Assembly (NCBI RefSeq): GCF_963678635.1
Contig: NC_087067.1
Coordinates: forward strand, 14,213,018-14,277,017
Origin: Symsagittifera roscoffensis
Taxonomy: Eukaryota; Xenacoelomorpha; Acoela; Convolutidae
Length of the DNA: 64,000 nucleotides
Reading direction: 5' to 3'
Each line of letters begins with the position of its first letter. The first letter of the stretch is position 1. Below, piece by piece: positions 53,001 through 59,000 of this stretch. Below the pieces are notes generated by a model. The model worked only from the letters and a program-made list of their open reading frames with translations. It was not told where the DNA came from and ran no database searches. A program made the position numbers and the translations under genes.

Positions 53001-56000
53001 CCGCGGCTGAGTGGTTAGTGCGTGAGACTCATAATCTCTAGATCACAGATCGAATCCGAGACATAGCCGAATTTTTTTTTAACTAAGTCGAGGCTTATTT
53101 CTATTTTTTCTTATTGCACTTTATAGAACTGCTGTTTTTCGTGTTCTCGCTTGTGTTTGCGAAGGACAGCTTCGCCTCTTTGTATATTGTAGAACTACGG
53201 TTGGAACACATTTAATAAAAAAAATCAATGCAAAAAAATCAATTTTTAAAAGAAGAGAACATGTTTTTTTAAGTGTGTGCATCTATAATGATCTAGTGAT
53301 GCATTGTAAAATCATCTTACTGCTAAAGGTAGTTTGCTAAAAAGCAGGCAAATTGCGCTCTCCAATTACGAAATGGAAATGGAGTGCAACAACATGATCG
53401 ATTTCTAGTTTCGAAAGTGAATTTTAATTTGAAGTTTTTTCAGCGGAGTAAGAAATATACCCATTGATCCAGGTTTCTTAAATTGGGTTAAGTTTAAGAT
53501 AAAAGTGCCAATCTTAGCGCCAGTTATCGAAATTTAAAGAGCTTTAACCTGATATATTTTTAAATTTGAAAATTTCCAAACTTTCTAGTCAACTTTTTTT
53601 CGGGTTGTTTGAGTTCTTTTATCCATCCTTCTGTTAGCTATATAATTCATATTTTGGCGACGTGCGATGGGCAGAGAAATGAAAATTCTTCACTGCCGAT
53701 TAACTAACTGACTGAGTATAGGGTCAAACTCATGATGATAATGATTGATTCTGACGATGAAGTTTTGTTGTATTTCAGCGGCGGCCAGTGGCAGTGTAGC
53801 GTGGACTAGCGAGGAAGAAGAAAGGTACCGGAGTGTGTTGAAGAACCACGGCCTCGACTGGGAGAGACTGGGAGCTGCCATACCCTCCAAGACAGACAGA
53901 CAACTCAGGCACTTCTACCTAGAGAACAGCCACAAGTTACACCACCTAGTTTCAGAGTGGACCAAAACCACGGTATGCAACACTACATCTATAGTATAAA
54001 TAAGTAGCTAATACATTTATAATATAAATAAGTAGCTAATACATTTATAATATAAATAGGTAGCTAATACATTTATAATATAAATAAGTAGCTAATACAT
54101 TTATAATATAAAAATATATAAAACATTTATAATATAAACAAGTAGCTAAAACATTGAACAGACAAAACTAATTTGAAAAAGCAATATGCCAATTTGAGCA
54201 ATTTTTTTGGTATGCAACTTTGAGTTTTTAGTTGTCATTGAGTCTTACTAACTGACTGAAAAGTTAGTTTTTGCATGCAAAAGGTTTCTAAAATAGGTCA
54301 TTTGCTCTTTATTTTAATTAATGTTTCTAATGCATTTTTTGCTATTCTCTATAAGTTCATTAAAAAGAACCTGCATTTTGGAAATTTTTTGTTTGCAAGA
54401 GCTAATTTTTGAGACAGTTAATGTCTTAAGGTTGTCGCAAACTTCAAATTTACATGCAAAACATAGTCAAAACGGTTATTGGCACTTTTTAATGAAATTA
54501 TTATATGTTGAAAAATACATGTACTGGCCCAAGATTGTGACATATGTAGTGTCTAGGACAAAATTGCTAAAATGCTGCTGCGGGGATTTTTCCGAAAAAC
54601 TGTCTGTAAATCGACTTGGGAAGAGTGAAATTCACTGCGCTTTGTGAGTTTTTTTTGTCAGCTTTGTTAGGGGTGTCAATTGTAAAAGCAATCTAAATGA
54701 ATAATTCTAAAAATATATTGTCTTGATGTTTCTTCGGAAGTTTCCATTAAGCAGTATAAAGGTAGAAATACTGGATGAGAATCAAAAGACTAGTTTTTTT
54801 AACATAAGAAAAACCGTCTTCGGGTAACACTTTGGCCTTAGATTCGTCTGGTTGTCATAAAAAGCCGGGTTTTGTATTACTAATTATCATTTTTAAGCCG
54901 CTAATTGACATCATTCTTCGTCATAAGTTTAAGCATGATCAATTCATGCAACCCGTCTGGGAAGAAACAAATTGTCTCTTCACATTTTTGAAGAATTGGG
55001 TTTTTCTGTCTTGGATTGTGAGTGAAATTTGACATATTTATGAATGTATTTTTTATCGATTTCAGGTCGCAAGTAGACGAAACAGGATCGGTAGTAGCTC
55101 TAACGCAACAAGAGGTTCCCATTCGGCCTCGGGAAGAAACGGAACGGGATCCACGGTTGAATCAGGAGGAGCTACCAACCATCAGGCAGGTTCCGACGAT
55201 ACAGACTATTTAACAGACGATGCGGACGACCCGCAGCAACTGAGCTCCGCCAATACAACGACCGCAACTGAAGGCGGCGGTAATTCTCCCGCACAAATGA
55301 AGAGTCACATTATGAGGAAGTACACGTTGGCAGACGGATCCCCTGTCGCCGCAGTTCCCAACAACAACAATATCGGCATAGTCAGCTCAAGTGTCTCCAC
55401 ACAACCAGTGTTTTCTAAAGGTATAATCTTTCAATTGAACTTGAATTCTCCTTTATTATGTTCCGGAGATATCTATTGTAGGAAATTATTATCGGCGGCT
55501 ACCGATAAGTTTTACGTTTTTTAAATTATCGACACAAAAAACCGTCTTTGGAAAACCAAGCTAAAAATTCAAAAGTATGGTTTTGCTGAATGTCAAAATG
55601 TCTCAAAAATTTGGCCTTGACTTTTTTCTAATGTAAGATTCTGTAGAACGGGCGGATTTATGATTTTCTCGAGGGGTGCAGATTTTCAAAAAAAAAAAAA
55701 TTCGAAAATTTTGTTGACCTCTTTTTAGGCGAACAAATTTGATATTCGGAGCTCTCCCAAATCACTATAAAGACCTTATTTTTACCAAATTTTGTGCGCC
55801 TCGGCCACAGGCAAATTTTTGGAAAAAAAACAGGTCAAAAAGGCGATTTTAGGCACTTTTTGGAAAATTTTGACCATAAATGGCGTTTTTTCGGCGCGCT
55901 CCCCCCTCGAAATAACTATATTTTGGCGCCCAAGGCGCCTTTAGAAAAATTTTAGGGTCAGTCAGCCAAAAATGGATATGGTAAAATAGTACAAAGGAGG

Positions 56001-59000
56001 TTTCCAATGGGTCGGCAGGGGTCCGATCCCTACAAAGGAAGCAAACGCCCCCGCCCCCTCCTAAATCCGCTACTGTTCTTGTGTACTTGATTCGAAGTAT
56101 TTGATATTTTCACGACAAATCAGTTCAAATGATATTCATTTCAGCCTGTCTAGGCTACTACATTTTAGCCACTGTGAATTTTAAGTCTGACGTCAGTCTT
56201 AAGATGATGCTGTACATTGTGAAACTGTTTGTTAGGCGTGAATAAAAGTTGGTATGATTGATTTACCAGAAAGTATATTTGTCCAGTCATTAAGTGCATG
56301 CCTTAATGTTTCAGCTTTCGCCAATAATTCAGCCGCTTCAAATTCTGTCGGGGATAACAGTAAACAACTCACTATAGATGACATAATCAGTAAAGGAATA
56401 AACAGCAAAGTGAGCCCAGAAGATATGGACTTGACAGGAACTCCCATCTTAAAGCTATTCAGTGACTTGAATCCCAACTACAATGTGAAACACAATCATA
56501 ATTTATTCCAGCGACATGTACCGTCTGATTGTCAACAGCTTCAGATGCATTCGCAGCGCAACCTAGGAGGCTCGTCGTCGCCCCCCGCCGCTTTGAAAGG
56601 GGGATGTATCGGAGGTCAAAAGCAAACAGCTCTTGACATGATGAAGTCTCAGATAAGAAGCAACTTGGCCAATGGGGAGGCGATTGAAGGTCCGATTTCA
56701 AAGCAGCTCAGAATAGATTTACAGCACAGTGGGACAAATCTGTCTGCGATTTCGCCTTCAAGCGGAGGCTCCACGCGCAACCCTCTGGACAAAACGAGTC
56801 CGATATCACCAACGCCGTTGAACAGTCACAGCCGGCCGAGCTCAAAGGGAACTTCAAACGCACCGCCGGCTCCGCCCCCGCTTCTTCACATCCCATCGCA
56901 ACTATCCGCCGCCGCCGCCGCCGCCGCCGCGCACCATGATCGCAAATCGCCCTTAGTGAACAAGCAGGAGAAAATGCAACAGCTGGTTAATAACTACACA
57001 AATAACACAGCAGTGACGTTAGGCGGATCCATATCTCAGGGTATCCCAGTGCCATATCCCTCGCTCATGTCGGAAATGACACCAGAACAACAGGTGCTGG
57101 CAGTAGCCGCGCGTCAGCTCCACTCCTCAACTGGAATGATGCAGCTGAATGGACTAAATGGCAGCAATCCTCTCTTGATCACAAATGACCTTCTGAGACT
57201 GCGAGAACAACGAGCGGGCGCTCTCGACATACCGAGCACTACTACCAGCGGCGGCGGCATTGGAGCTTCGATTAAGTCCCTGACTAATGAACTATTGGCT
57301 ACTGATTACATGACATCGCAAAATATGGACGCAGCTCATAAAAACAAGCATAGGACATCTCCCCCAAATGGTGCTTTGTCATCCAATGCACCGCCTCCAT
57401 CCTCCACGTCCATGAATGTTTCGGGGCGAAGGGCAGAGAGCATACAAGCAGCGCAAAATGCCGCTACTCAGAACGCAAATGGAGCGCTAGCCGTAGCGGC
57501 TGCACTCCAAAACCTCCCAAATTTGCCTCCTCAGGCACTTTTAGATCCCCAATTATCCGCGTATATTCTTCAGAATCAGCAAATTCAACAACAGTTGCAG
57601 CAACTTTACCTCCCGCACCAAAATGCAAACAAGCAGCTGTTTGTTCCCCAAGCGCCCTCAAATCACCCAATAAACTGGCCGCTTCTATCATCAGTGGGGG
57701 TGGGAGGAGCTGCGCCTCCTTGGCCGTACCCTGGAACCGTCCCAGGGGCTCCCCCTCCGCCCACCACATCTTCATCGTTAAGACCACCAACTGGGTCGCA
57801 TGCTCCAGCGTTTCAACATCTCGCTGCAGCTGTAAGTCAGGCATCTTTTACTAATGGGTCAGTATCGGCTGCTGATTACGCTAGACACTTGGAACTATCA
57901 GACCCGATGATACTTCAGAAACTGGCAGAATACCAGCATCTAGATCAACTTCTCAAATTGCACCCAGGGTTTGCTGGAAAAGAGCACCAGCTAACTGCAG
58001 ATGTATTGTACAACCTGCATTCTTCAGTTGGAGCGAATTCCGGAAACTCGGCAGCTGCTCAGGCTGCAGCCCAGGAAGCGAATCGTCTGGCTCAACATCA
58101 GTCTGTGAATTACTTCAAAGCAAATCCGGCAGTTGTAGCATCAAAAGCAAATGCGATGGCCGCTAATGAACGAGAGAAGAGTAAAGTGCTTCTCCAACAG
58201 AGTTTGATTCAAGCAGGACACTCGAACGCAACGGCTGCGGCAGTTGCAAACAGTTACCTCAACAAGAGAAGCGTTAATGAGATGCAGGGAACTACACCTC
58301 TCACGTTGCCAAGCTCAATGAATTCAGGCAACAAGATGCACGAATCTCGACAGCCCAGCTCAGTTTTCAGTTCCAGCTTACAACGGGTTCCACCGGCGAC
58401 AACAGGTGCCGCCGTGTCTTCCGCGCCGCCGGTCAATAAGGTTCCAAAACTGTCTCCTTCTGAAGTTCGAGAACATCAAAGGGCGATCGAAGAACACAAT
58501 CACTCGCTTGAACAGATGCACAGGAAGAGGGCGATCTCTCCGTCTTCTGGGAAGGGCTATGGTGCCTCAATGGCAAAGAAAATGATGTCGCAATCTGAGC
58601 ATCAAGGAGGCATGGATGCCAACGTCCCTAGATCGACAAACTCAAATAGTAGATTACAGTATAACTCCTCTACAACTTCATCTGGTGCTAACTCTAATAT
58701 GACTCATCCAAGCCAGAACCCTTCAATCGTAGTTTCCAGTAATAACCAGGGTCTGGCAAACGGACCATCATCACAGTCGACGTTGTCCGGAGCGCACGCA
58801 AGTGCAAACGGAACGAGTGACAATGGAAAAGGCGGAGGAGGTGGAAACAGTAACAGCAACAGCAATTATCAAATGCAGAAACATTTTTCTGACAAATATG
58901 TTCCCAAGTATTACAGACCGTCACCGATGTTGAAGCAAAGTAGCAAAAAAGACGAGCATCAAAACGGGTCAAACGGTGCCCAAATTATGGGAGCCAATTC

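Larger units (their letters stand above)
50909..53778. other. NCoR intron 13
   Basis: About 2.9 kb. It holds diverged family A pieces (50940-51240, 52140-52740, 53335-53645) and a tRNA-derived sequence (52997-53069) with a possible SINE body to about 53240. The middle (51240-52080) shows nothing recognisable. Confidence 0.75.

Noticed and set aside
52997-53069. Functional tRNA-Met gene
   Set aside because: Anticodon arm and promoter boxes are present but the acceptor and T stems do not pair.
54001-54155. CRISPR-like array
   Set aside because: Units are directly adjacent with no spacers and the DNA is metazoan; it is a minisatellite.
56254-56314. Start of the 995-codon open frame at the first ATG
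   Set aside because: The acceptor 'aatgtttcag' at 56305-56314 and the phase of exon 15 show coding begins at 56315; the upstream part is intron.
57464-57844. 126-codon minus-strand open frame
   Set aside because: Lies wholly inside the large NCoR exon; its open state follows from Ala/Pro/Gln codon bias of the sense strand.
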